Shown here piece after piece: positions 13,714 to 22,820 of a DNA stretch of 27,399 bases (positions within the stretch are counted from its first letter, which is position 1; every line of letters starts with the position of its first letter). A model generated the notes under the pieces. That model was not told the DNA's origin, did no database searches, and was given only the letters and a program-made list of their open reading frames with translations. This DNA comes from Hyphomicrobiaceae bacterium UBA4118 (GTDB lineage: Bacteria > Pseudomonadota > Alphaproteobacteria > Rhizobiales > Methyloligellaceae). The stretch is from the NCBI GenBank assembly GCA_002383105.1, contig DFXC01000159.1, forward strand, positions 4,395 through 31,793, in the 5' to 3' direction. A program made the position numbers and the translations under genes.

Positions 13714-15498
13714 TCATGCGGCCGAAACCGTGGGCGTCTGCAGCAGCGCTTCGACCGATTCGCTTGGGCTATCGAGCGGCAGGAGGATGGTGGCGGTCGT
13801 GCCCTGTCCTAACGTGCTTGCAAGCTCGAGCTGGCCACCATGGAGCCGCGCCAATCCCTTTACAACCGACAGCCCGAGACCGGCACCGTCATAGCTCCGG
13901 TCATAGGAGTTGTTCGCCTGCACGAACGGATTACCGAGCTTCGGCAGATCCGCTTCGGCGATGCCGATGCCGTTGTCGGCGACGGCGAGCTCGACGCTTT
14001 CCCCCTCCACCCGGGCGGAGACGCGCACCCACCCTCCGGGATCGGTGAACTTGATGGCGTTGGAGATCACATTGAGCAGCATCTGCTTGCAGGCGCGCTT
14101 GTCCGCCGGAAGCTCCGGTATGCCGGGCGCCACATCGACGATGAGGGACAGCGACCTCTGCTCCGCCGTATGCCGCATGAGTTCGCAACAGGACTTGACC
14201 AGAGACGCCACCTCGAACGGCTCCTTGACGATCTTGAACTTGCCCGCCTCGATCTTCGACATGTCGAGGATGTCGTTGACGACGTTCAACAGGTGCTCGC
14301 CGCTCTCGTGGATAAGCCGCGCATAGTCGCGGTAGCGCGCTTCGCCGAGCGCGCCGAACAGCTCGCGATTGAGGATCTCGGAGAAGCCGATCACGGCGTT
14401 GAGCGGGGTGCGCAGCTCGTGGCTCATATTGGCGAGGAACTGCGTCTTGGCGCGGCTTGCGCTCTCAGCCTCGTCGCGGGTTCGCGTGAGCTCGGCTTCT
14501 TGCGCCTTGCGATCGGAGACGTCGCGCGTGACGGCTACGATGCTGGGTCGCTCGACCGCGGTGGTGTCTTGAGGCCGCATCGGCCGGCACCGCATCTCGA
14601 CCCAGACATAGCGCGCCGGGCCGGCTGCGCCCGCGCGGCGCACTCTGAACTCGACGGCGATCGGTTCGCCGTTGGCGTGGCAGCGCGACAAGGCCGTGAG
14701 GTAGGCTGGGCGGTCGGCGACGTGCACGCGCTCGAATAGGCCGTCGCCGATCATTTTCTGCGCCGGCTCGCCGAAGAGCTGCTGCGCGCCGAGTGAAGCG
14801 AAGACGACGCGGCCCTTCTCGTCGTGGCGGGTGATCATGTCGGTCGCGTTCTCGGCGAGCAGGCGATAGCGCTCCTCGCCCGCGCGAATCGCAGTTTCCG
14901 ATCGCTTGTGCACGAGCTGGACCATCACCGCGAGCGCCGCGCAATAGGCCGTGGCCGTCATGGCGCCGATGAAAGCGAGCAGGATCGGCGACAGCGAGAG
15001 CGCGTGTGGCGCCTGCATATAGCCAAACCATTCGCCGAGGCCGAGGATGGTCAGGCCGAGGCCGGCAACGCCCGCGGCCCAGGCGACGATGCGCCGGTCC
15101 GTGGCGAGCGCGGCCTCTAACGGCACTGCCACCATCCACGGGATAAGCCAGGAGCTGAGCCCTCCGGTGGGCCAGGCGCAGTAGGTGACGAGGCCCGCGA
15201 AGTTCGCGGCCGAGGCGAGGTGGGCGGCAGCGAACTTGCCCGTGCGTGACAGAAAGATGGCGATGCCAATGGGCGACAGGAGCCAGAGGAAGGCGGCGGC
15301 GCTGAGGAGCGACGGCTTGCCGCTCACCACCAGGTAGATGGGAAAGACGCAGAGCGCGAGGAGACCGCCCAGCAGATGCGACGCGATGAAGGATTGATGA
15401 CGGGCTGCCGTCAGGACCTCGCCGCGGACCGACTCATGCACGAGCGAGCTGAAATAGGCGGCAAGCCCGCGTACACTTTCACGACCGAACACGCGCAT
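13714..15498 (-). CDS. Multi-pass PAS sensor histidine kinase, DivJ/PdhS-like
   Basis: 594 residues. The N-terminal half has about six membrane segments (about 41-59, 64-84, 92-108, 116-132, 138-157, 170-195), then a PAS domain (about 207-330), HisKA (about 345-415) and an ATPase domain (about 460-575). Motifs: FLANMSHELRTPLNAVIGFS (His360), HLLNVVNDILDMSKIEAGKF, N box with Asn480 and KFTD, DNGIG (508-512), GAGLGLSVV (538-546). All catalytic residues are present. The length, multi-pass N-terminus and H-box context resemble DivJ, the kinase of DivK in the Caulobacter and rhizobial cell cycle. This assignment is by layout only; other PAS kinases in Hyphomicrobiales share these motifs. No cognate regulator is next to it. 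Confidence 0.88.
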   Translation of the reverse strand: MRVFGRESVRGLAAYFSSLVHESVRGEVLTAARHQSFIASHLLGGLLALCVFPIYLVVSGKPSLLSAAAFLWLLSPIGIAIFLSRTGKFAAAHLASAANFAGLVTYCAWPTGGLSSWLIPWMVAVPLEAALATDRRIVAWAAGVAGLGLTILGLGEWFGYMQAPHALSLSPILLAFIGAMTATAYCAALAVMVQLVHKRSETAIRAGEERYRLLAENATDMITRHDEKGRVVFASLGAQQLFGEPAQKMIGDGLFERVHVADRPAYLTALSRCHANGEPIAVEFRVRRAGAAGPARYVWVEMRCRPMRPQDTTAVERPSIVAVTRDVSDRKAQEAELTRTRDEAESASRAKTQFLANMSHELRTPLNAVIGFSEILNRELFGALGEARYRDYARLIHESGEHLLNVVNDILDMSKIEAGKFKIVKEPFEVASLVKSCCELMRHTAEQRSLSLIVDVAPGIPELPADKRACKQMLLNVISNAIKFTDPGGWVRVSARVEGESVELAVADNGIGIAEADLPKLGNPFVQANNSYDRSYDGAGLGLSVVKGLARLHGGQLELASTLGQGTTATILLPLDSPSESVEALLQTPTVSAA

Positions 15499-15870
15499 CT
15501 CGGAGCGGGCTGAGCGCCGCTGCCGTCCCCGTTTGTCTTGGCCTTGGATTATTAACGCCGGCGCTTAAGGAAGAATAAAACGTGAAACGCCGGAGCTCCC
15601 CGAGACGAAAGGCCGTCAAAGCCGGCTTTGAGCCTAGCGAACCGGGCGAATTTATCTAAAATTTGATGCAATTCTGACGATAATTAAGAATGAATTATAG
15701 TGAAGTATTATGAAAGTGCTAATCATCTGATCGCCAGAATCGAGCATAATTTTCGATTCAAACTTTATTGATTGCAGTGAAGCTCCCTTATTTTCTCTGC
15801 GCTATATTGCTCATCTGAGGGGAACGATAGCGGCAGCAAGCCGCAATCTTTTAACAGAGAGGGCAAGGCG
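15499..15870. other. A+T-rich intergenic region between divergent genes
   Basis: This gap holds the promoters of the PAS kinase (minus) and the DUF5330 gene (plus). The part 15650-15800 is far richer in A+T than its surroundings. TTAACGCCGGCGCTTAA at 15552-15568 has two TTAA half-sites, but with a 9-base spacer instead of the 7 of a CtrA box. TATATT near 15804 could serve as a -10 for the DUF5330 gene. No gene is seen. Confidence 0.5.
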
Positions 15871-16260
15871 ATGATGTTTCTCATAAGGACAGCCTTTTGG
15901 CTGATAGTCGTTATCCTGTTGCTCCCGACCGACGATCGGCAGCGCAGCGAAGTCTATGGAACGGCCGAGGCAGCGGTGAAGGACGTGACCTCGTTCTGCG
16001 ACCGCAACCCCGAGACCTGCGCCAAGGGCAAGGACGCGTTCAGCGTGTTCATGCAAAAGGCGCAGTTCGGCGCCCGCATGCTGATGGACTTCTTCAACGA
16101 CGAGACCGGGTCCGGCGGCGACGCCTCCGCGTCACTGTTTGACTCAGAGGCGGCGACCACTGCCGAGCCGGCGAGCTTCGACATGAGCGGTTCGAAGGAC
16201 ACGCTCAACCCCGAGGATCGCGAGGAGGCTTGGTCCGGGCCCGATCCGGCCGGGACTTAA
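15871..16260 (+). CDS. DUF5330 family membrane protein
   Basis: 129 residues. The N-terminus (MFLIRTAFWLIVVILLLP) is a membrane anchor, followed by AEAAVKDVTSFCDRNPETC, KGKDAFSVFMQKAQFGARML, the core of DUF5330, a family confined to Hyphomicrobiales. The two cysteines 7 residues apart probably form a disulfide in the periplasm. The C-terminus is acidic and disordered. Function unknown. AGGGCAAGG precedes the doubled ATG at 15871 and 15874. It lies upstream of sufE on the same strand, separated by a strong inverted repeat. Confidence 0.85.
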   Translation: MMFLIRTAFWLIVVILLLPTDDRQRSEVYGTAEAAVKDVTSFCDRNPETCAKGKDAFSVFMQKAQFGARMLMDFFNDETGSGGDASASLFDSEAATTAEPASFDMSGSKDTLNPEDREEAWSGPDPAGT

Positions 16261-16326
16261 GCGGCAAGGTTTGCTGCCTCGCCCACAAGGGCCAGCATAA
16301 AATTTTGGCAGCCCCCCGCCTGCCAA

Positions 16327-16377
16327 GGGCGCGCAATTGGGACGGGTTATGCCCTTTCCCTCCCAAATTGCGCGCCC
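16327..16377. repeat. Inverted repeat between DUF5330 and sufE
   Basis: GGGCGCGCAATTGGGA (16327-16342) pairs with TCCCAAATTGCGCGCCC (16361-16377), with a single bulged base, around an 18-base loop. It is a very stable hairpin without a T run. It may act as a terminator or transcript-stabilising element for the DUF5330 gene, or be a dispersed palindrome. Confidence 0.6.
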
Positions 16378-16445
16378 CTACTTTATCAGCTCCACTCTCC
16401 ACGAAGTCAGTCGTCGCCGCCGCCATTCCTCCCTATATTGGAGTC

Positions 16446-16907
16446 ATGGACACGCTGAACGAGACTCGCTCCGAGGCGAACTTTGACGAGATCCTTTCCG
16501 ATTTCGAGCTTCTCGACGACTGGGAGGACCGTTATCGCTACGTCATCGAGCTTGGACGGAGGCTCCAGCCCCTGGCCGAGGAAGACCGCACCGCCGCCAA
16601 CAAGGTGCAAGGCTGCGTCAGCCAGGTCTGGCTCGCCACGCTGATCGACCCTCGCGGAGACAGCCCACGCTTGAGCTTTGTCGGCGACAGCGACGCCCAT
16701 ATCGTTCGCGGGCTGATCGCGATCCTCTTTTCGATCTATTCGGGCAAGACCGCCGAAGAGATCGTGAGCATCGACGCTCGCCATAGGCTCGGACAGCTGC
16801 ATCTCAATGAGCATCTGACGCCGCAGCGCTCAAATGGCCTCATGGCCATGGTGAAGCGGATCAAGAGCGACGCCGAGACCGCTCTCAGCCGACGCACCCT
16901 GCACTAG
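16446..16907 (+). CDS. sufE: SufE family Fe-S cluster assembly protein
   Basis: 153 residues from the ATG at 16446. SufE takes sulfur from the cysteine desulfurase SufS onto its own active-site cysteine and passes it to the SufBCD scaffold in the cytoplasm. The family motif NKVQGCVSQVW holds that residue, Cys57. Further matches are DWEDRYRYVIELGRRL and GLIAILFSIYSGKTAEEI. Length is slightly above the usual 140 because of the N-terminus. It is not next to other suf genes here, as in many Hyphomicrobiales where sufE is separate. It ends 19 bases from a convergent gene. Confidence 0.93.
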   Translation: MDTLNETRSEANFDEILSDFELLDDWEDRYRYVIELGRRLQPLAEEDRTAANKVQGCVSQVWLATLIDPRGDSPRLSFVGDSDAHIVRGLIAILFSIYSGKTAEEIVSIDARHRLGQLHLNEHLTPQRSNGLMAMVKRIKSDAETALSRRTLH

Positions 16908-16926
16908 GATCGTTTCTCGATAGAGG

Positions 16927-17352
16927 TCATGGGTCGCGCCGGCCCTTGCTCCACACCTCGAGCGTGGGACGATAGTCCTCGCTTCCCCAATGGCGCAGGC
17001 CGCTTCTCTGCCGCCTGTGAGTCTCATCCCCGCCGATCAGCCCGTAATGCCGCGCCAGGCGCGTCAAGGCGATCGGCAGCACCACCTTGCCCGCCCGCTG
17101 CGGCCAGCCATTCGCCTTCTCAGCCTCTTCCAGGCCCTTGAGCTCGCAGCAGATATCGACCAGCACGCCGGCGACTTCCGGACCGACGGCGTTAAGCGCC
17201 CGCATGACTCTTTCCTTGGCGGCGATGACTTCGTCGCGCAGCGCCGCGGCGTTCGACGGCGAGCCCCGCCGCGACCGGTCAGAGGGCGCGAGCGCCGACC
17301 AGTTCGCGGTCACCCGCGGGCTGAGATGAGCGAACCAATAGTCGGCCCGCAA
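16927..17352 (-). CDS. DUF6456 domain protein, probably 5'-truncated or frameshifted
   Basis: The frame gives 141 residues only from a TTG at 17352; upstream it stays open without ATG or GTG. The sequence ADYWFAHLSPRVTANWSALA, AAKERVMRALNAVGPEVAGV, LVDICCELKGLEEAEKANGW and ALTRLARHYGLIG matches the conserved C-terminal half of DUF6456 proteins, which look like DNA-binding regulators. Upstream in the same frame is EAGERLRADYWF, but the family's preceding motif appears in another frame (ARRAARGEGFIN at about 17370-17405). A single-base change near 17370 would explain this. If so the gene is a pseudogene or has a sequence error. It lies between sufE and a PAS_5 gene. Confidence 0.65.
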   Translation of the reverse strand: MRADYWFAHLSPRVTANWSALAPSDRSRRGSPSNAAALRDEVIAAKERVMRALNAVGPEVAGVLVDICCELKGLEEAEKANGWPQRAGKVVLPIALTRLARHYGLIGGDETHRRQRSGLRHWGSEDYRPTLEVWSKGRRDP

Positions 17353-17514
17353 ACGCTCGCCCGCCTCGCATTGATGAAGCCTTCGCCGCGCGCTGCGCGC
17401 CGAGCGACGGCGCGGGCTGGCCGGTCATTGGAGCTATGACCTGAACCGGCACCTCGGCCTGTTGAGCGCCTATAAGGGAGAACTTGCCCGCCTCAGACTT
17501 GAGCGGCTGAAGGC

Positions 17515-18072
17515 TCAGCCGAACTGCACCCGCCGCGGGAGAGATTTCGGTTGCGGTTGATGGCGGGGATAACACAGCGGCGTGCGCTCGGCGGCCGCGC
17601 GGTCGCTCTCCGCGGGGCCGGCCACATCGTGGCACAAGATCCTGTCGACGCGGCCGCCGTCTTCCGAGAGGGGAAGCCTCAGCCAGAACAAGACCACGTG
17701 GTCGCGGCCCTTGACCGGTCCACGCACGACGCCATGGAGCGGCAAGCCCTTCTCCACCACGCGCTCATGAATACGGCGCCAATACTCGGCGGAATCTCCG
17801 GAAAAGACCTCGTCGGCGCGCTTGCCGGTGATCTCTTGCCCATAGATGTCGTGCAAGCGCGTTCCCGCCAGCCTGAAGGAGGCCTGGTCGACGCCATCCC
17901 TGACATCGATCAGACCGATATGCGGAAGCAGCCTCGGGACCTTCAGGGGATCGAGATCGGACCGGCGGGGCATGCGCCGTTGACCCGCTGACCGAAGCCA
18001 ATAATCGAATAAGTCGCGCTGTCCCTGCACTACCAACTGGGCCCGAAATGCTCGTCCGGACGGCATTGGCAT
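17515..18072 (-). CDS. PAS_5 family single-domain protein
   Basis: 185 residues. The core RDLFDYWLRSAGQRRMPRRS DLDPLKVPRLLPHI (two adjoining parts) is the start of the alphaproteobacterial PAS_5 family. It continues with FRLAGTRLHDIYGQEITGKR, VVEKGLPLHGVVRG and LRLPLSEDGGRVDRIL. These proteins have one PAS fold and no output domain; a signalling or membrane-associated role is assumed. A second ATG at 18066 has a better spaced GGGGG site. The last 30 residues are basic and Pro-rich. Divergent or downstream partners are not obvious; mucR lies 230 bases upstream on the same strand. Confidence 0.83.
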   Translation of the reverse strand: MPMPSGRAFRAQLVVQGQRDLFDYWLRSAGQRRMPRRSDLDPLKVPRLLPHIGLIDVRDGVDQASFRLAGTRLHDIYGQEITGKRADEVFSGDSAEYWRRIHERVVEKGLPLHGVVRGPVKGRDHVVLFWLRLPLSEDGGRVDRILCHDVAGPAESDRAAAERTPLCYPRHQPQPKSLPRRVQFG

Positions 18073-18300
18073 CCCCCTGCTGCAAGCCCTGAAAGGCCCG
18101 CGAATCGCCGCAACGTCGTCCGACTATGTGGAGTTCGTCCGCGACATGCAAGCGGGGAAAGCCAGATTCACTAAGAATCACAATGGCTTGTGGTAACACT
18201 TAGGGCAACTACCCGATCTTGGGAGCGGGTTGAGGGCGCGCGCGCGGCTCTGGTTTGCCGCGCCGCGATGGAGAGGACGTGCGCTGATTCGTAAGCGCCT

Positions 18301-18708
18301 CTATCGGCGCCGCTGCCCAAGGCCCATGCGTTTGGCGAGATCGGAGCGCGCCGCCGCGTAGTTCGGTGCCACCATCGGATAGTCGTGCGGCAGCCCCCAC
18401 TTGTCGCGGTACTCCTCGGGCGACAGGTCGTAATGCGTGCGCAGGTGGCGCTTCAGCGATTTGAACTTCTTACCATCCTCGAGGCAGATGATGTATTCGG
18501 GCGTGACGGACTTTTTCACCGGAATGGCCGGCTTGAGCTCCTCCCGCGCCGGCTGCCCTGAGGCGCTGGACGCTTTGCTGAGAGCGTCGAACACATTATG
18601 GATCACGCCAGGAAGGTCGGTGGCGACGACCGGGTTGTTGCTGACATAAGCCGAGACAATCTCAGCGGTGAGTTCGACGAGTTCGTTTTTCTCCAGATTC
18701 GCTTCCAT
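18301..18708 (-). CDS. mucR: MucR/Ros family zinc-finger transcription regulator
   Basis: 135 residues; ATG at 18708 with AAGGAG 7 bases upstream. The N-terminal helical part ([16 protein letters not shown]) mediates oligomerisation in the family. The zinc finger has Cys75, Asp78, His88 and His92 in [20 protein letters not shown], followed by the invariant [20 protein letters not shown]. MucR proteins bind A+T-rich DNA with T-A steps, act as H-NS-like silencers and control exopolysaccharide, motility and cell-cycle genes; most repress their own promoter. The 490-base A+T-rich region upstream fits that. The sequence is intact. Confidence 0.95.
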   Translation of the reverse strand: MEANLEKNELVELTAEIVSAYVSNNPVVATDLPGVIHNVFDALSKASSASGQPAREELKPAIPVKKSVTPEYIICLEDGKKFKSLKRHLRTHYDLSPEEYRDKWGLPHDYPMVAPNYAAARSDLAKRMGLGQRRR

Positions 18709-19201
18709 GAAGTGGCTCCTTGATCCTGTCTAATCCCCGGTCCTAACAAGCACGCCACAAATCGGCGGGTGATCGCGCATCTCCCGGGCCCACGTGACTC
18801 TTGAAGTCATCAGATTACGCCGTTTTTGTGACGGGTAATTATAATGTTTCGCAACTAGAGAACATGTGGCGCGCCCACGACCTTAGCTGATTTGCTCTCT
18901 ATAGCACTTTCTGACAAAACCGCAACGCATCTCTTCTAGTGAAGACTTTAGGCCATGCGAATATGATAAATGAAGGAGAGACTTTCGTTTACCAAAACTT
19001 TCTCTCACCGCTGCTTAAGTTTGACTCGTAGCTGATTTATGACACTTCAGACTTCTCTCGACTCACCACCTCAGCGTGCAGACCAGCAACCTCCTCGGGA
19101 ATCAAGCCTGCGTGAGGTGTCAGATGGGCCTCTTCGGAAGATCGTTGGAAATGCCTATATCCCGGACAGATAAATGCGACCAACCCGAAAGTGTTCCATC
19201 G
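18709..19201. other. Long A+T-rich region between mucR and msrB
   Basis: About 490 bases without a convincing gene; a plus-strand extension of msrB to 19076 is open but lacks family similarity. Stretches such as ATTATAATG (18838-18846) and GATAAATGAAGG resemble promoter or MucR-binding DNA. It should hold the mucR promoter (minus) and the msrB promoter (plus). Confidence 0.5.
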
Positions 19202-19651
19202 ATGAGCAAAGTTGACAGAATCGAGAAGACTGGCCCCGATAAGACTGCGACCTCCGAGGCGGAGTGGCGCAAGAAGCTTACCCCCGAGCAGTTCCATGTC
19301 ACCCGCGAGCACGGCACGGATCGCGCCTTCAGCCATCCCTATTACAAAGAGAAGCGCGAAGGGACGTACCGCTGCGTCTGCTGCGGAGCGCCCCTTTTCA
19401 GCTCCGACACGAAATACGATTCAGGCACCGGTTGGCCGAGCTTCTACGCCCCTGCTGGGGAGGAAGCGGTCAGCGAGAAGGAGGACCGCTCGTTCCTCAT
19501 GCGCCGCACTGAGGTCCGTTGCGCCAAATGCGAGGCTCATCTCGGCCATGTCTTCCCGGATGGGCCCGAGCCCACCGGTGCGCGCTATTGCATCAATGGC
19601 ATGGCGTTGGAGCTCGATACTGACGAGCCGGGCGGCAAAGGCAGCGCATAG
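19202..19651 (+). CDS. msrB: Peptide-methionine (R)-S-oxide reductase MsrB
   Basis: 149 residues from the ATG at 19202. MsrB reduces the R form of methionine sulfoxide in proteins, using thioredoxin. The structural zinc site is present (CVCC with Cys58/Cys61; CAKC with Cys107/Cys110), and the catalytic cysteine is Cys130 in RYCINGMAL. Other family motifs are TGWPSF and [10 protein letters not shown]. There is no signal peptide, so it acts in the cytoplasm. The longer frame from 19076 reads like intergenic DNA. The oligopeptidase gene follows after 10 bases, indicating an operon. Confidence 0.95.
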   Translation: MSKVDRIEKTGPDKTATSEAEWRKKLTPEQFHVTREHGTDRAFSHPYYKEKREGTYRCVCCGAPLFSSDTKYDSGTGWPSFYAPAGEEAVSEKEDRSFLMRRTEVRCAKCEAHLGHVFPDGPEPTGARYCINGMALELDTDEPGGKGSA

Positions 19652-19661
19652 TCATTCAAGT

Positions 19662-21758
19662 ATGAGTGGAAAACCACCCCGCGCGCGGGCTCCTCGCGCC
19701 GCCCGCCGACCCTTGACCTCGGTCCATCACGGCATCGCGCGGGTGGACGACTACGCGTGGCTGCGCGCCGGGAATTGGCAGGCGGTCATGCGCGCCCCCG
19801 CCGTGCTCGATCCCGAGATCCGGGCGCATCTTGAGGCCGAGAACGCCTACACCAAGGCCGTCATGGCCAATACTGAGGCGCTTCAGGAGCGGCTCTTCGC
19901 CGAGATGAAAGGCCGCATCCAGGAGGATGACGCAAGCGTCCCCGCTCCTGACGGGGCGTTTGCCTACTACACGCGCTACGTCACCGGCGCGCAGCATCCG
20001 CTGTTCTGCCGCAAGGCGAGCGCAGGCGGCGAGGAGCAGGTTCTCCTCGACGGCAATGCGCTCGCCAAGCCCCATGCCTATTTCCGCATCGCCAGCGTTG
20101 CCCATAGTCCCGATCACAGCCTCCTCGCTTATGCCGTCGATACCAAGGGATCGGAGTTCTACACCGTCAAGATCGTCGAGGCGGACACCGGGGCCCTCGT
20201 CGATTCGCGCATCGCCGACAATAACGGGGCGCTCGAATGGGCGGCCGACAGCCGCACGCTGCTCTATATCTGGCTCGATGATGAGCACCGTCCCCGCCGG
20301 GTGCTGCGGCACTCTATCGGCGCCGAGAGAGCCGACGCCGTCATCCACGAGCAACCGGACCCGGGCTATTTCCTAGGCATCAGCGCGACGCAGGACCGGC
20401 GCTTCCTTCTGCTCAGCGTGCATGACCACGAGACCGCCGAGATCAGCCTGATCGACGCCGCCGATCCGTCGGCGCCCCCGCGCCTCGTGGCGGCACGGGA
20501 GCCGGAGCATGACTACGCCGTCGACCATCATGACGGCCGCCTCATCATCCTGACCAATTCGGATGGCGCCGAGGATTACCGCATCGTCGAGGCGCCGGCC
20601 GATAACGCCGGCCGCGAGCACTGGCGCGAGATCGAGCCGCACCGCCCGGGCCGTCTCATTCTCGATGTCGTCGCCTACCAGGACTTTCTCGTGTGGCTCG
20701 AGCGCGAGCATGGCCTGCCGCGCATCGTGGTGCGGCGCTTCGCGAGCGGCGAGGAGCACGCCATCGCCTTCGACGAGGAGGCTTATTCGCTCGGTATCTC
20801 CGCGGGCTACGAATACGACACCTTGACCTTGCGCTTCACCTATTCCTCGATGACCACCCCGGCCCAGGTCTTCGACTACGACATGAAGACGCGCGCGCGG
20901 GAGCTTCGCAAGACTCAGGAAATCCCGAGCGGCCACGACCCCTCGCTCTACGTCACCCGCCGGGTCATGGCGCCCGCGAAGGACGGCGAGACGGTGCCGG
21001 TGTCCCTGCTCTACCGCAAGGACACGCCGCTCGATGGCGCCGCTCCGCTTCTCCTCTACGGCTACGGCGCCTACGGCATGGCGATCCCCGCCGGCTTCTC
21101 CACCAACGCGCTCAGCCTCGTCGATCGCGGCTTCGTTTACGCCATCGCCCATGTGCGGGGCGGCAAGGACAAGGGCTATCGCTGGTACAAGGACGGCAAG
21201 CGCGAGAAGAAGGTGAACAGTTTCACCGACTTCGTCGCGGCGGGTGAATTTCTCGCCGAGCAAGGGTTTACGGGCCGCGGCCGCATCGTCGCCCATGGCG
21301 GCAGCGCGGGCGGCATGCTCATGGGCGCCGTCGCCAACCTGGCGCCGGATCTGTTTCTCGGCATCATCGCCGACGTCCCCTTCGTCGATGTGCTGACCAC
21401 CATGCTCGATGCGAGCCTGCCGCTCACCCCGCCGGAATGGCCCGAATGGGGTAACCCAATCGAGAGCGAAGCGGACTACCGCACCATCGCCGCCTATTCC
21501 CCTTACGACACTGTGCGCGCGGTGGCCTATCCGCACATTCTGGCGCTGGGGGGCCTCACCGACCCCCGCGTCACCTATTGGGAGCCTGCGAAATGGGTGG
21601 CGAGGCTGCGCGAGCTCAACTCAGGCGACGGGCTCGTCCTCTTGCGCACCAATATGGAGGCGGGTCACGCCGGCGCCTCGGGGCGCTTCGAGCGGCTGAA
21701 GGAGGTCGCTCTCGCCTACGCCTTCGCTCTGAAGATCGCGGATAAGGCACAATCCTAG
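19662..21758 (+). CDS. ptrB: Oligopeptidase B (prolyl oligopeptidase family, S9A)
   Basis: 698 residues from the ATG at 19662. Cytoplasmic serine peptidase that cuts short peptides after basic residues. The N-terminal beta-propeller (about 70-400) is followed by an alpha/beta-hydrolase domain with the catalytic triad: Ser548 in AHGGSAGGML, Asp634 in GGLTDPRV, His669 in EAGHAG. The pattern YGYGAYGMAIPAGFS, then HVRGGKDKGYRWYKDGKREK, is typical of oligopeptidase B. The frame is open back to 19212, but that part only overlaps msrB in another frame and is not coding. Co-transcription with msrB would join oxidised-protein repair with peptide breakdown; that link is inference. Confidence 0.94.
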   Translation: MSGKPPRARAPRAARRPLTSVHHGIARVDDYAWLRAGNWQAVMRAPAVLDPEIRAHLEAENAYTKAVMANTEALQERLFAEMKGRIQEDDASVPAPDGAFAYYTRYVTGAQHPLFCRKASAGGEEQVLLDGNALAKPHAYFRIASVAHSPDHSLLAYAVDTKGSEFYTVKIVEADTGALVDSRIADNNGALEWAADSRTLLYIWLDDEHRPRRVLRHSIGAERADAVIHEQPDPGYFLGISATQDRRFLLLSVHDHETAEISLIDAADPSAPPRLVAAREPEHDYAVDHHDGRLIILTNSDGAEDYRIVEAPADNAGREHWREIEPHRPGRLILDVVAYQDFLVWLEREHGLPRIVVRRFASGEEHAIAFDEEAYSLGISAGYEYDTLTLRFTYSSMTTPAQVFDYDMKTRARELRKTQEIPSGHDPSLYVTRRVMAPAKDGETVPVSLLYRKDTPLDGAAPLLLYGYGAYGMAIPAGFSTNALSLVDRGFVYAIAHVRGGKDKGYRWYKDGKREKKVNSFTDFVAAGEFLAEQGFTGRGRIVAHGGSAGGMLMGAVANLAPDLFLGIIADVPFVDVLTTMLDASLPLTPPEWPEWGNPIESEADYRTIAAYSPYDTVRAVAYPHILALGGLTDPRVTYWEPAKWVARLRELNSGDGLVLLRTNMEAGHAGASGRFERLKEVALAYAFALKIADKAQS

Positions 21759-21835
21759 GCGTCACCCTCTAGGTCGTTGACGCCGAGTCATTTAACAGTA
21801 GGCTTCTGCCTCCGCAGCATCGGCCATTGCTCCTC

Positions 21836-22390
21836 ATGCTCCTCAATCGCGACAAGTCCCAGCTCCTCATCATCGACGTCCAGGAGAAGCTTCTCGAGGC
21901 GATCTCCGGCAAGGACCGTGTGATCGACCGCTGCGTGCGGCTCGTGCGCGGGGCCCGGATGCTGCAAGTGCCGATCACCGTGTCAGAGCAATATCCGCAA
22001 GGGCTCGGGCCGACGGCGGATTCGATCCGCGATGCTCTCGCCAATTCAGGCTTCGTCGTCGACAAGGTCGAGTTCTCCTGCCTGAAGAACGAAGCCTTGC
22101 GCGAGCGCCTGCACGAGCTGCGCCGGCAAGGGCGACCTCAGGTCGTCATCGGCGGCATCGAGACCCACGTCTGCGTGCTGCAGACCGCGATCGATCTCGA
22201 GGAGCAAGGCTTCGAGGCCTTCGTGGTTGCCGACGCCGTGGGCTCGCGCTCAAAGGTGAGCCGCAAGCTCGCGCTGACGCGGCTGCTCAAGGGCGGCGCC
22301 GACGTCGTCGACAGCGAGATGGTCTTGTTCGAATGGCTCGAGCGCGCCGGCACGCGGGAATTCAAAGAGCTGCAGGCGCTGATCAAGTAG
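21836..22390 (+). CDS. Isochorismatase-family cysteine hydrolase (YcaC-like)
   Basis: 184 residues from the ATG at 21836; a TTG at 21827 would add three. The catalytic triad of the family is visible: Asp14 in LLIIDVQEKL, Lys77 in VVDKVEFSC, Cys113 in ETHVCVLQTAIDL. Further matches are SEQYPQGLGPT and VADAVGSRS. Closest in layout to YcaC-like hydrolases of unknown substrate rather than true isochorismatase or nicotinamidase. It is preceded by a gap of 77 bases from ptrB and may share its transcript. The VapE element starts 32 bases after the stop. Confidence 0.88.
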   Translation: MLLNRDKSQLLIIDVQEKLLEAISGKDRVIDRCVRLVRGARMLQVPITVSEQYPQGLGPTADSIRDALANSGFVVDKVEFSCLKNEALRERLHELRRQGRPQVVIGGIETHVCVLQTAIDLEEQGFEAFVVADAVGSRSKVSRKLALTRLLKGGADVVDSEMVLFEWLERAGTREFKELQALIK

Positions 22391-22422
22391 GGCGCCACAA
22401 GCCCATAACCGGTCGCCCGCCA

Positions 22423-22500
22423 TTCCTGAACCAATCCTGCTTTCTCGGTTCATGCAGGGTTCAGATGGATTCCCGCAAAATCCGAACTGTCAGATCCCTG
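22423..22500 (+). repeat. Left 78-bp direct repeat of the VapE element
   Basis: Shares roughly 80 percent identity by eye with 24515-24592, in the same orientation. Both start TTCCTGAACCAATCCTGC, then 6 variable bases, GGTTCATGC and GGTTCAG. Inside are two boxes with an 11-bp period, GTTCATGCAGG and GTTCAGATGGA (22448-22469), like those before the PepSY operon. TGAACC and GGTTCA also form an inverted repeat. Confidence 0.7.
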
Positions 22501-22820
22501 TCCTTAGATAACAGCCTGAAAGATAAGGCCCGCGTCCCACAGCCTGAGGCCGCGTCCCTCAACGACCCGCCCAAAAAGCAATCTCTCCAGCCTATTGAAG
22601 ATCAGGGTGACTGTCCGCCGTGTCCGTGCCGATCGTGCCGGAGGCTCGATGCCGTGCCGCACGCACCCTTCGGTCACGACGATGATGATCAGCCGCCCCC
22701 TAAACGATTGCCCCAGCCTGGGCGGGCCGGGGCAGCGCGGAGACTGACGAGGGCCACTGCTGAGAAGCCTCGTCGAGAGCTTCGCTACCATACGCGCCGC
22801 GCGCCTTCAACCGGGGGGGC

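Noticed and set aside
15552..15568. TTAACGCCGGCGCTTAA as a CtrA box upstream of the PAS kinase
   Set aside because: The spacer between the TTAA half-sites is 9 bases, not the required 7.
19212..19661. An apparent 150-residue N-terminal extension of oligopeptidase B
   Set aside because: It overlaps the whole msrB gene in another frame, is rich in Arg, Pro and Ser like shadow frames, and the family starts near the ATG at 19662.
20373..21536. A 387-residue minus-strand frame
   Set aside because: It is antisense to the oligopeptidase B gene, whose catalytic triad is in the region; there is no family match or ribosome-binding site.
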